Shown here in pieces: positions 1 through 7,650 of a stretch of DNA of 32,292 nucleotides. Position 1 is the first letter of the stretch. Every line of letters starts with the position of its first letter. The stretch lies in assembly GCA_028281465.1 (NCBI GenBank), contig JANQJV010000370.1, positions 1-32,292 on the forward strand. Reading direction: 5' to 3'. Under the pieces are notes generated by a model. That model worked only from the letters and a program-made list of their open reading frames with translations. It made no database searches and had not been told where the DNA came from. Source of the DNA: Azospirillaceae bacterium (GTDB taxonomy: Bacteria; Pseudomonadota; Alphaproteobacteria; Azospirillales; Azospirillaceae). Position numbers and translations under genes: made by a program.

Positions 1-20
1 TGCCGGCTGGACCGCCGCCA

Positions 21-145
21 ATCTTGGCGGCCTGCCGCTGGACGTGGTCCGGGCCGGCTGGAAGCCGGCGGTCCAGCCGGCAAGGAGGCCGGCGCTCCGA
101 AACAGGGCGGCCCGAGGACCGGCTCTTGTTTCGGGCCGTTGGTAT
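21..145 (+). repeat. 125-bp dispersed repeat, copy A (REP-like, inverted relative to copy B)
   Basis: This 125-bp block matches the reverse complement of 12263-12387 along its whole length without gaps; I count about six mismatches (~95% identity). It contains two potential hairpins: perfect 10-bp arms at 53-62 and 72-81, and 8-bp arms at 97-104 and 127-134. The GC-rich, hairpin-forming, intergenic character resembles REP/BIME-type elements. Homology stops sharply on the siaB side after position 145. On the outer side the first seven bases of the window again resemble the flank of copy B, so the element may extend leftwards with an indel. A translated reading is open in places, but I see no reason to call it a gene. 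Confidence 0.85.
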
Positions 146-150
146 AAGGT

Positions 151-182
151 CCCAGACTCGTTTTTCGGCCGAGAAACCTGGG
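151..182 (+). promoter_or_regulatory. Imperfect hairpin in the siaB leader
   Basis: Arms CCCAG (151-155) and CTGGG (178-182) enclose a second stem CTCG (157-160)/CGAG (170-173) around a T-rich loop. The structure lies between repeat copy A and the start of the SiaB-like gene, and its right arm merges with the GGGAG ribosome-binding site of that gene, so folding could mask translation. This is inferred from base pairing alone. Confidence 0.3.
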
Positions 183-192
183 AGTTTGACCG

Positions 193-786
193 ATGGCGCG
201 GCAGTCACCAAACGCCGGCGGTGGGTCGGTTGTGCCCACAGAGACTGTGCTGGCAGCAGATGGGCGGGCAGTGGATGGGCGGGCAGTGGATGGGATGCTC
301 TTTTCGATAGATAGCGAGATTACGGACGATACACGGGCGGTTTGCCGTCAGTTTATTACCCATTGTTTAGGGGATAGAAACTACATCAACCGCGACCGCC
401 AGTACCGCGCAGCAACCGTGGCGTCGGAACTCCTGCAGAATATCACCAACCATGGCCGTAGACCGACCGGTACCGCCCTGCACCATCCCAAAGGTCGATT
501 CGAACTCCGCTTTCAGGACGGCCTCGTCGTCATCGCCACCGAGGCGGCCATGACGGAAGAGGATTTTGAAGCGGTCAGGACAGCTCTGTCCGACTATTCG
601 CAAACATCCAAGGAGATGCTGGCGGCACAAGAGCGCGCGATTTTACTCGACGATCGGCGGGAGCGGACCTCGAGCGGCATGGGTCTTGGCCTCTTGATCG
701 TCGTCAGCGATTCCGACCGGGTTGGCATCACCAAACTTGGCACCACCGGACCGCATCTGAGATGCCGGATAGAGGCTGTCATTTAG
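193..786 (+). CDS. siaB: SiaB-like family protein kinase (DUF6272)
   Basis: Predicted cytoplasmic GHKL-type serine/threonine kinase of a SiaA/SiaB/SiaC partner-switching system, in which SiaB phosphorylates SiaC and a PP2C phosphatase removes the phosphate. The sequence shows an N-box-like ASELLQNITNHG (Glu, Asn) and a glycine-rich SSGMGLGLLIV as lid/G2 box. The 197-aa length is close to the family. The start at 193 has GGAG 8 nt upstream. An alternative ATG at 295 would remove 34 residues that include a tandem GRAVD repeat encoded by a 15-bp DNA repeat (260-294), and the conserved fold seems to begin there. The SiaC-like gene follows after 13 bp. No diguanylate cyclase (SiaD) is in the window. 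Family assignment is from motifs plus the adjacent DUF1987 gene; the start is uncertain. Confidence 0.75.
   Translation: MARQSPNAGGGSVVPTETVLAADGRAVDGRAVDGMLFSIDSEITDDTRAVCRQFITHCLGDRNYINRDRQYRAATVASELLQNITNHGRRPTGTALHHPKGRFELRFQDGLVVIATEAAMTEEDFEAVRTALSDYSQTSKEMLAAQERAILLDDRRERTSSGMGLGLLIVVSDSDRVGITKLGTTGPHLRCRIEAVI
260..294 (+). repeat. 15-bp tandem repeat, about 2.3 copies
   Basis: Unit ATGGGCGGGCAGTGG at 260-274 and 275-289, followed by a partial ATGGG at 290-294. It lies in frame within the N-terminal extension of the SiaB-like ORF and encodes GRAVD units, so copy-number change would alter length without shifting frame. Confidence 0.85.
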
Positions 787-799
787 CAAAGAGGGTATC

Positions 800-1210
800 A
801 TGTCGGTTCAAGAACTGCATGTTCTCAAGACAACAAAGACTCCCGAGGTTGATTTTCGGTATATTGACGAGACCATTTCGATAATCGGGCCGTGCGATCC
901 GGATAATCCAGATGAGTTTTTTCGGCCGGTGAATGCCTGGCTGGTCGACTTTAGACAGAATACAGATTTTCCGGTGCTCAAGGTGTGCATCAGCACAAAT
1001 CACATCGGGTCGATGAGTCTGATCAACTTCAGGAAACTCTTTCAGTTGATATCCAGCATAGCGGACAGGAAGCACGTCTCTGTAACATGGTCCTCTGAAA
1101 GCTCCGCCAAGCGGATCATCGGGTATGGGCGGACTCTGAGCGAGCTCTTGCCGCCATCGGTTCCGTTCAAGCTGGTCGAACTGGCGGACGGTGCAAACGG
1201 CCCGGCGTGA
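800..1210 (+). CDS. siaC: SiaC-like regulatory phosphoprotein (DUF1987)
   Basis: Small cytoplasmic STAS-like target of SiaB-type kinases. In Pseudomonas aeruginosa SiaC is phosphorylated on a threonine by SiaB, dephosphorylated by SiaA, and acts on the diguanylate cyclase SiaD. This 136-aa protein has the DUF1987 layout: a short N-terminal beta region with an acidic NPDEFFRPVNAWL segment (residues 36-48), then the strand-loop-helix LKVCISTNHIGSMSLINF (60-77), where the family phosphosite lies. Thr66 or Ser71 are candidate acceptors; which one is used cannot be read here. An AGAGGG ribosome-binding site precedes the ATG. The gene sits 13 bp after siaB and converges on pdxY, 39 bp away. What it regulates in this organism is unknown. 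Confidence 0.75.
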   Translation: MSVQELHVLKTTKTPEVDFRYIDETISIIGPCDPDNPDEFFRPVNAWLVDFRQNTDFPVLKVCISTNHIGSMSLINFRKLFQLISSIADRKHVSVTWSSESSAKRIIGYGRTLSELLPPSVPFKLVELADGANGPA

Positions 1211-1249
1211 GCCGTTCCCGCCGGCAGACGATCCGCCGACCTCGGAGAT

Positions 1250-2110
1250 CTACCCGATCTTCTCGACCTCGAACGCCCGATCCGGCCTGAGCAGCGCATC
1301 TTGCGCGGCAATGAGCTGCAATTCGCGCGTGCCGGCGGCATGGGTTTGGGCAAACAGAGCGTGCAGCGCGCCGGCGACATGCGCGAGCGTCTCCGGGGCC
1401 GAGGCCCCGCGCAGGCGGCACGCCAGAAACAGCGCGGCAGCCCCGTCACCGGCGCCATTGGGCAGCGGGTCGAGCGGAAACAACGGAGTCGTCACCGACC
1501 AGGTGCCGGTGTCCGTGGCGAGCAACATGCCAATACGGTCGGCCCGTTCCGGCGGTTGCGGCACGCTGGTCACCAGCACCCACCGTGGCCGGCCGCCGCG
1601 CAGGGCATGGGCCGCCTCCGCCGCCTGTTCCGGCGTGTTGATGGTGCGACCCGTGAGAAAGGCCAGTTCGAAGGCGTTGGGAGCCACCAGGTCTGCCGCC
1701 GGCACCATGCGCGCCTGCATGAAGTCCGGAATACCGGGGCGCACGAAGAAACCCCGGCCAACATCACCCATCACCGGATCGCAGCAGTAAACCGCATCCG
1801 GGTTCTGGGCGCGCACCCGGTCCACGGCATCCAGAATCACGTCACCCACGCCGGCGTCGCCGGTGTACCCCGACAACACCGCCGCACACCCCTCCAGCCC
1901 GCCGCGCGCGGCGATGCCGTCGATCACCTCGGCGATATGGGCGGGCGGAAACACTTGGCCGGTCCAGGTGCCATAGCCGGTGTGGTTGGAGAACTGCACG
2001 GTGTTGACCACCATGGCGTCGAAGCCGAGCCGTTGCAACACGAAGCCGGCAACCCGGTTGCCGACATAACCGTAGGCGACATGCGACTGGATGGACAGAA
2101 TCGGGGTCAT
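1250..2110 (-). CDS. pdxY: Pyridoxal kinase PdxY
   Basis: Cytoplasmic ribokinase-fold enzyme that phosphorylates pyridoxal to pyridoxal 5'-phosphate in the B6 salvage pathway. The N-terminus MTPILSIQSHVAYGYVGN is the family signature (substrate-binding Ser and the HVAYG segment), DPVMGD lies mid-protein, and PNGAGDGAAALFLA carries the GxGD anion hole with the catalytic Asp. At 286 aa it has the normal PdxY length. An ATG at 2146 would add 12 residues unlike the family, so the ATG at 2110 is preferred, though no strong Shine-Dalgarno sequence is seen for it. It converges on siaC and diverges from the RND pump operon across a 492-bp gap. The GAGD instead of the more usual GTGD is a modest variation. 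Confidence 0.93.
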   Translation of the reverse strand: MTPILSIQSHVAYGYVGNRVAGFVLQRLGFDAMVVNTVQFSNHTGYGTWTGQVFPPAHIAEVIDGIAARGGLEGCAAVLSGYTGDAGVGDVILDAVDRVRAQNPDAVYCCDPVMGDVGRGFFVRPGIPDFMQARMVPAADLVAPNAFELAFLTGRTINTPEQAAEAAHALRGGRPRWVLVTSVPQPPERADRIGMLLATDTGTWSVTTPLFPLDPLPNGAGDGAAALFLACRLRGASAPETLAHVAGALHALFAQTHAAGTRELQLIAAQDALLRPDRAFEVEKIG

Positions 2111-2602
2111 GGCAGGACCAAATCTCAGCACGGCATGGGACGGCATGTTGGCGGCAGTCTCCGCCCGTTTGCGTCGACCGCCGGCATGCCCCCCATCGAC
2201 AGTCAGTCATTATGGCAGCATCCGTGCGCTTTCGCCGCAGTGTTTTGTGCAGGCCAGCCTCGAATGCCCGGGCATTGGAGACGGCCAACAAGTCTGCACA
2301 CCGCATCAGACTGGGCGCATCAGACTGGGCGCATCAGACTGGGCGCATCGGACTGCATGCTGACGACGGTGGTGCTGTGGCGACGCCACCGTCGTCCGGG
2401 TCCGGTCTCCTGATCCACCGTCTGCTCGGGATTGGCGACCAATCGGAACGGTCGCGGCGATTGCCGATTGAGTCCACAGACGCGGACCAAAGGGTCCGAA
2501 CACCCTCGGACTCCGGAAACCAGCGCCCATGCGGCGCCCTGCCACTGTTGTACCGCGTCGTCAGATGCCCAGGTGCTGGCCCATCGATGCGTGGAGGGCC
2601 CC
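2111..2602. promoter_or_regulatory. Divergent intergenic region with structured leader of the RND operon
   Basis: This 492-bp gap separates pdxY (leftward) from the efflux operon (rightward) and should hold both promoters, but I cannot pick convincing -35/-10 pairs. Visible elements are a 14-bp tandem repeat (2303-2354), a hairpin with perfect 11-bp arms at 2362-2372 and 2386-2396, and nested or competing stems at 2470-2475/2508-2513, 2483-2488/2493-2498 and 2494-2499/2506-2511. The last two share bases and cannot form together. An open frame runs through from 2432 but lacks family similarity before the lipoprotein signal at 2603. Confidence 0.45.
2303..2354 (+). repeat. 14-bp tandem repeat, about 3.7 copies
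   Basis: Unit GCATCAGACTGGGC is repeated exactly at 2303-2316, 2317-2330 and 2331-2344, with a partial fourth copy (one mismatch) to 2354. The repeats are noncoding, upstream of the RND operon. The 14-bp period is not a multiple of three. Confidence 0.9.
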
Positions 2603-3751
2603 ATGGTCCAGCGGGCGTGCAGGCTGCCCCTGAGTCTGCTGCTGTCGGTGTTATGCGCCTGTTCGGAACCGGCCGTCGAGGCACCGATTGAACCGGCGCG
2701 CGTGCCGGTGGTGGAAACGGTGGTGCTGGCGCGCCAATCTTGGGTCCAGCGCATTCATGGTTTCGGCGTGGTCGAACCGGCCGAACAGGTGGTGATTGCG
2801 CCGGATTTCCTGGGCACGGTGGTCGAGGTGGCATTTGAAGCCGGCGATCCGGTGGCCGCCGGCCAAGTGTTGATCCGATTCGACCCGGCCAAGCGCACCT
2901 TGCGATTGGATGAGGCGGAAGCCGCCCTGACGGTGACCCGCGCCGATCTCGAGGAAGCGGAGGAAACCCTGGCACGCCGACGCGTCCTCCTCGAACGCGG
3001 GACCGTTTCCGTCGAGACCTTCCGGGCCCATGAGACGACAGTGCGCGGGGCCCGCGCCCGGGTGGCGCAGGCCGTGGCGGCGCGGGACCTGGCCCGGCGC
3101 AATCTGGAGGACACCACCCTGGTCAGCCCAGCGGCCGGGACCGTCATGCGGCGCACGGTCGATCCGGGGCAGACCGTTCTCGCCGGTACGCAGCTTGCGG
3201 TGATCGACGCGACCCGAACCATGCGTGTGCTGACCTATGTCACGGAGAAAGACGTCAACGCCCTGGCAATCGGCTCCCATGCCGAGGTGACGAGCCCGGG
3301 CGTCCCGGGACGGGTCTATCCTGGCCGCGTCGAAGTGGTCGGCTTCATGGCCGACCCGCGCACCGGCAATTTCCAGATCAAGGTGGCCGTGCCGAACGAT
3401 GACGGCTTGCTGCGCCCGGGCATGACCGCGCGCGTCACGTTGACAGGCCTTGTCGACCAAACCGCCTTGCTGGTGCCACGCACCGCCATCGCCGACCGTG
3501 ACCGCCGTCGGCGTGTGTTTACCGTTATTGACGGGTATGCCCGCGCCGTGGAACCGCTGTTTGCCGCCGTTCTGGGCGATGCGCTGCCGGTCCTGGAAGG
3601 CCTGGCAGCCGGTGATGAGATCATCGTGGGCGGCGTCGACCGCGTGGTGGACGGCAGCCCCGTGCGCGCCGCGCGACTGGCCGACCATCCTGAGAACCCG
3701 GCGGACGCCGGCGGAATCGCGAGCCCGACATCACCGGATGATGGTTCATGA
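2603..3751 (+). CDS. RND efflux pump periplasmic adaptor (membrane fusion protein), lipoprotein
   Basis: Adaptor subunit of a tripartite RND exporter, linking the inner-membrane pump to an outer-membrane channel. The start at 2603 is set by a GGAGG ribosome-binding site six bases upstream. It gives a 382-aa protein with a lipoprotein-type signal ending LLLSVLCAC, so Cys is probably lipidated. After it come a biotinyl/lipoyl half-motif (GTVVEVAFEAGDPVAAGQVLIRFDP), an alpha-helical hairpin rich in Ala, Glu and Arg, the second lipoyl half (SPAAGTVMRRTVDPGQTVLAG), a beta-barrel region and the C-terminal membrane-proximal domain. The stop codon overlaps the pump gene start as ATGA, indicating translational coupling. 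No TolC-like gene is nearby, so the outer-membrane partner must be encoded elsewhere. The substrate is unknown. Confidence 0.9.
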   Translation: MVQRACRLPLSLLLSVLCACSEPAVEAPIEPARVPVVETVVLARQSWVQRIHGFGVVEPAEQVVIAPDFLGTVVEVAFEAGDPVAAGQVLIRFDPAKRTLRLDEAEAALTVTRADLEEAEETLARRRVLLERGTVSVETFRAHETTVRGARARVAQAVAARDLARRNLEDTTLVSPAAGTVMRRTVDPGQTVLAGTQLAVIDATRTMRVLTYVTEKDVNALAIGSHAEVTSPGVPGRVYPGRVEVVGFMADPRTGNFQIKVAVPNDDGLLRPGMTARVTLTGLVDQTALLVPRTAIADRDRRRRVFTVIDGYARAVEPLFAAVLGDALPVLEGLAAGDEIIVGGVDRVVDGSPVRAARLADHPENPADAGGIASPTSPDDGS

Positions 3752-6700
3752 CGGCGGTCTACAACGCCTTCATCACTCGGCCGCTGCTCGTCAACCTCGC
3801 GGTGGTGTTCTTCCTGGCCACCGCCGTTCTGGCGCTGAACACGGTCCAATACGACACATTCCCAAAGATCGAACTGGGGTTGGTCACCGTGATCACGACG
3901 CGGCCCGGTGCCGGACCGGAAGACATGGAGCTGTCGGTCACCGTGCCGCTGGAAGAGGAAATCCTCAAGACCGACGAACTGGCCAAAGTCACCTCCAACA
4001 GCATGGAGGGGCTGTCGGTGATCACGGTGCGCATCGATCCGGACAGCGACAACCCTGGCCGTGTGCGCGCCGAGTTGCAGAAGGCGGTGGACCGTGCCAC
4101 GGCCCGGCTGCCGGCCGATCTGCCCGAAAAGCCAAGGGTGGAAGAGGTTTCCTCGCAATCCATCGCAGTGCTGGAGCTCCACGTCTCCGGCTCGGTCCCC
4201 GAAGCCACGCTGCGCCGGGTGGCTGACCAACTCGCCGATGCCGTGCGCGAAATCGACGGCGTGGCCGGCATTGACAAAATCGGTTACCGCGACCGCGAGG
4301 TTCGCATCCTGCTTTCCCCGGACCGCCTGCACCGGCTCGGCCTGGCACCGGCGGACATCGCAGCGGCCATCCGGCAGCGCAATGTGCGCGATTCCGGCGG
4401 TTCGATCGAATCCTTTACCACCGAGCGCAAGGTGGTCACGGTCGGCCAGTTCGCCCATCCCAAGGAGGTTGCCGAGGTCATCGTGCGCACCGGCGCACTG
4501 GGCGACGTGGTGCGGGTGCGCGACGTTGCCGACGTGGTGCTGGACTATGAGGACTGGCAGGTCCGCAGCCGGCTCGACGGCGTCGACGGCATCACGCTTG
4601 CCGTCCGCAAGACCCGCAGCGCCGATGGCCTGACCACGGCGGCAGCCGTGAGACGCTTCGTCGCCGATTTGCACCCGACCCTGCCGGCCGGGGTGCGCCT
4701 CACCGTGGTCAACGATCTGAGCCGTTTCACCTACGACATGCTCGATGTGCTGATCGGCAACGCCGTGATCGGCTTCGCCTTGGCGTTGATCGTGTTGTTG
4801 GTGTTCCTTCCGGTGCACAGCGCCTTTTGGATCGCTTTCGGCCTGCCCATTGCGCTGGCCATCACCGTGTCGCTGATGCCGCTGGTCGGCCTCGGCATCA
4901 ATGTGATGACCCTGACCGCCATGATCCTGGTCTTGGGCATGCTGGTGGACGACGCCATCGTCACCGGCGAAAGCATCGCCCGACGGCATGAGGCGGGGGA
5001 GCGGTCCAGCTTGGCCACCGCCGCCGCGACCGCAGCCGTGGCCCGGCCTGTGGTCACCAGCACCGCCACCACGATTCTCGCCTTCACACCGGCCGCATTT
5101 CTTGGCGGCTTGGAAGGTGCTGTGATGTGGATGATGCCGGTCATGGTCGCCCTGATGCTGGGCGGTTCGCTTTTGGAATGCCAATTCATGCTGCCCTGCC
5201 ACCTGGCCCACGGCGCCCGGGTCAATCGACCGAAACGCTGGTTCGCCTGGGTGCAGGCGCAGTACGACCGGGCAATCTTGGGTATTCTGCGGTACCGCTA
5301 TGGGACCGTCGCCGCCTTCCTCCTCGTCACCGCCGGCGTTGGCGTATGGTCGGCACAACAGCTCCGCTTCACCCTCTACCCGGACGTGGACATCGACACC
5401 TTCTATCTGAAAGTCGAACTGCCGGAGGGCCGCTCCTTCGCCTACACCGCCGACAAGACACGCGAACTGGAAGCGTTGGTGCGCAGCATCGTCCCGGCAG
5501 ACGACCTCCTCAATATCGCCACCACCATCGGCGAATACGACACCGTTCTCTTGACGCCGACGGAGGGGCGCAGCCCGACCTGGGCCCGCGTTGCCGTCTA
5601 CATGCGCCCCCAGGGCGAGCGCACCGTCGACTCCAACGAGATGATGCAGATCCTGCGCAGCCGAGTGCGGGCACTGGACGGCTACAAGAGCATCGTCTTG
5701 ACACCGCTCAAGGACACACCTGTCGCCGGCAAGCCGGTACAAGTCGAAGTGATCGGTGCGGACACCGACCGACATGCGGTCGCCCGCCGGCTGGACGCGT
5801 TCCTGAAACAGCAGTCCGGCGTCACCGAGGTATGGACAAGCTTCAAACCCGGGAAAGACGTGGTGCGCTTGGCGCTGGACCACACCGCCATGGCCAGCCG
5901 CGGCTTGACCGTGCGTGATGTCATCCACAGCGTGCGCGTCGCCTTCGATGGCGAGATCGTCGATACTTTGCGCACGATCGACGAGGACATCGACTACCGA
6001 CTGCAGTACCGCCCGGGTGATCAAGGCCGCCTGGAAACGCTGCAAGCATTGACCGTGGTCAACGCCGCCGGGGTGCCGGTGCCGTTGCGCGCCGTCGCCG
6101 AGTTTCACAGCCGCCCCGGCGAAGCGAGCATCAAACACTATTTCGGCGACCGCACGGTGACCGTCTTTGCCGAGATCGACCGTGCGCAGGTGTCGGCCGC
6201 GGCGATCAACGCCAGGCTGGCCGATCACGTACGCGAAGAACGCCTGTTGCAGCAGTTCGACGGCGTGCGTCTGTGGTACGGCGGTGAGCTGGAGCAACAG
6301 GAAGAGGCCTTGGGCAACTTCGGCGGGGCCTTTCTCCTGTGCCTGTTGGCCATGTTGATGCTGTTGATCGTGCTGTTCAACTCAGTGACCCAACCGCTGC
6401 TGATCATGGCGGTGATCCCGTTCGGCGTCGTCGGTGTTTTGCTGGCTTTCGTGCTGCAGAACCTTGAGATGAGCATGATGTCGTTGATCGGCGTTCTGGG
6501 CCTGGCCGGCGTGCTGGTCAACGACAGCGTGGTCATGATCGACCACGTCAACCGCGAGACCCGCTCGGCCGTCGCGGCGGGCCGGGACCGGATGACCGCC
6601 GTCGCCGACGGCGCCATGGGCCGCCTGCGCCCCATCGTCATCACCTCGATCACCACCGTCGCCGCCTTGGCCCCGGCCGCTTACGGCGTGGCCGGGGCCA

Positions 6701-6840
6701 ACCCGTACATGACGCCCATGATCATGGTGATCCTCTGGGGCGTTCTCACCGGCACCGTCATCTCGCTGGTCTTGCTGCCGTGCCTCTACATGGTCGAACA
6801 AGACATTCGTTTGCTGGTGCGACGGGTCGTGGGCTGGTAG
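3748..6840 (+). CDS. RND efflux transporter permease (AcrB/MexB superfamily)
   Basis: Inner-membrane proton-driven drug/metabolite exporter that works with the preceding adaptor. The 1030-aa length is typical. TM1 (LVNLAVVFFLATAVLAL) is followed by a large periplasmic porter domain, a TM2-TM6 block, a second porter domain and TM8-TM12. The TM4 proton-relay motif is GMLVDDAIVTGESIARR with the paired Asp401-Asp402. The matching TM10 segment LAGVLVNDSVVMIDHVNR lacks the Lys found in AcrB, as in many divergent RND subfamilies. The gene overlaps the adaptor by 4 bp and converges on a TetR gene 49 bp downstream. The TetR protein is a candidate regulator of this pump, but it is equally placed to control the ABC operon on its other side. 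The substrate cannot be predicted. Confidence 0.93.
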   Translation: MTAVYNAFITRPLLVNLAVVFFLATAVLALNTVQYDTFPKIELGLVTVITTRPGAGPEDMELSVTVPLEEEILKTDELAKVTSNSMEGLSVITVRIDPDSDNPGRVRAELQKAVDRATARLPADLPEKPRVEEVSSQSIAVLELHVSGSVPEATLRRVADQLADAVREIDGVAGIDKIGYRDREVRILLSPDRLHRLGLAPADIAAAIRQRNVRDSGGSIESFTTERKVVTVGQFAHPKEVAEVIVRTGALGDVVRVRDVADVVLDYEDWQVRSRLDGVDGITLAVRKTRSADGLTTAAAVRRFVADLHPTLPAGVRLTVVNDLSRFTYDMLDVLIGNAVIGFALALIVLLVFLPVHSAFWIAFGLPIALAITVSLMPLVGLGINVMTLTAMILVLGMLVDDAIVTGESIARRHEAGERSSLATAAATAAVARPVVTSTATTILAFTPAAFLGGLEGAVMWMMPVMVALMLGGSLLECQFMLPCHLAHGARVNRPKRWFAWVQAQYDRAILGILRYRYGTVAAFLLVTAGVGVWSAQQLRFTLYPDVDIDTFYLKVELPEGRSFAYTADKTRELEALVRSIVPADDLLNIATTIGEYDTVLLTPTEGRSPTWARVAVYMRPQGERTVDSNEMMQILRSRVRALDGYKSIVLTPLKDTPVAGKPVQVEVIGADTDRHAVARRLDAFLKQQSGVTEVWTSFKPGKDVVRLALDHTAMASRGLTVRDVIHSVRVAFDGEIVDTLRTIDEDIDYRLQYRPGDQGRLETLQALTVVNAAGVPVPLRAVAEFHSRPGEASIKHYFGDRTVTVFAEIDRAQVSAAAINARLADHVREERLLQQFDGVRLWYGGELEQQEEALGNFGGAFLLCLLAMLMLLIVLFNSVTQPLLIMAVIPFGVVGVLLAFVLQNLEMSMMSLIGVLGLAGVLVNDSVVMIDHVNRETRSAVAAGRDRMTAVADGAMGRLRPIVITSITTVAALAPAAYGVAGANPYMTPMIMVILWGVLTGTVISLVLLPCLYMVEQDIRLLVRRVVGW

Positions 6841-6889
6841 GCGATCCGCCGCGCCAAGGCCGACGGCTTCCATGTCCCCTTTTGGCGCG

Positions 6890-7549
6890 TCACGCCGGCT
6901 CCCCTTGCCCCACCGCGATCAACCGCGCCAACAGCCCTGTTCTCACGGCGACGGCCCCCTTCAAAACGGCGAGACTCGCCATGTCGTCTTTGACGAAGTC
7001 GATGAACATCATGTTGAGGGTGTTGAACACGAGGTCACCCAGAACATGGGCGTCCAGGCTGGGGTGGACCTCGCCGCGACGCTGCAGGGTTTCGATCAGG
7101 CTGCCCACTTGCGCGGCAAGCTGCCGGTCCAGATCGGCATAGCGGCGGCCGTTGGGAGTATGCGGCGTCTCAATCGCCAGCGCCATGGCGCTACGCCACA
7201 TCTCCTTGGTCAAATACTCCAGCGAGTGGTCGTAATACTGGAAAATCAAGGTCAAAAGCGCCGTTTCCACGCCAACCGGTGGGTTGGCGACGGTGTGCGC
7301 GCCGGCCTCCAGCACCTCCTCCACCTCAAGGGCAACGATGGCGATCAGGATATCACCCTTGGTGGCATGGTAGTTGTAGACAGTGCCGACCGAAACCCCC
7401 GCCAACTCGGCCAGGTCTTCGATACGCACCGCCCGATAGCCGTCGCGCCGGAACAGGGTGATCGCCGCCTGAAGGATGCGCCGTTCCCGGTCGACCTTCT
7501 GTCGATGCCGCAGCCCCGCCAAGGTACCCCCAAAAGTGAAACGCCTCAT
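6890..7549 (-). CDS. TetR/AcrR-family transcriptional regulator
   Basis: DNA-binding repressor of the TetR type (219 aa). The N-terminal helix-turn-helix is clear: ILQAAITLFRRDGYRAVRIEDLAELAGVSVGTVYNYHATKGDIL, with the recognition helix around VGTVYNYHATK. The C-terminal ~150 residues form the variable ligand/dimerisation domain. It lies between the RND operon (convergent) and the polyamine-type ABC operon (divergent, 101 bp between start codons), and the divergent layout makes the ABC operon the most likely target. A TTG codon at about residue 10, preceded by a GGGGG run, could be the real start. The effector is unknown. Confidence 0.9.
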   Translation of the reverse strand: MRRFTFGGTLAGLRHRQKVDRERRILQAAITLFRRDGYRAVRIEDLAELAGVSVGTVYNYHATKGDILIAIVALEVEEVLEAGAHTVANPPVGVETALLTLIFQYYDHSLEYLTKEMWRSAMALAIETPHTPNGRRYADLDRQLAAQVGSLIETLQRRGEVHPSLDAHVLGDLVFNTLNMMFIDFVKDDMASLAVLKGAVAVRTGLLARLIAVGQGEPA

Positions 7550-7650
7550 CTTTTAGGTTGACTATAAAATTGAGTGTGTTCAAGAATTTTCGATCCATGC
7601 GCCCATATGGCCGCAATTTCGACAAAGAAAACCCGGAGGGAGACACGTCC
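7550..7650. promoter_or_regulatory. AT-rich divergent promoter region between tetR and the ABC operon
   Basis: This short region is clearly AT-richer than its surroundings. A TTGACT hexamer at 7558-7563 with AAGAAT 18 bp downstream (7582-7587) is a possible rightward promoter. The 8-bp palindrome CCATATGG at 7603-7610 and the related AATTTTCGAT/AATTTCGAC segments flanking it are operator candidates for the neighbouring TetR protein. The GGAGGGAG just before 7651 is the ribosome-binding site of the binding-protein gene. All assignments are by eye. Confidence 0.4.

Noticed and set aside
2303..2354. Tandem 14-bp repeats considered as a CRISPR array
   Set aside because: The units are directly adjacent without spacers and too short; no cas gene is present. 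The same holds for the repeats at 260-294 and 24388-24419.
3316..6297. 993-codon open frame antisense to the RND pump gene
   Set aside because: It is a GC-driven shadow: the opposite strand encodes a full-length RND protein with all motifs, while the antisense product is His/Gly/Asp-rich with no family features.
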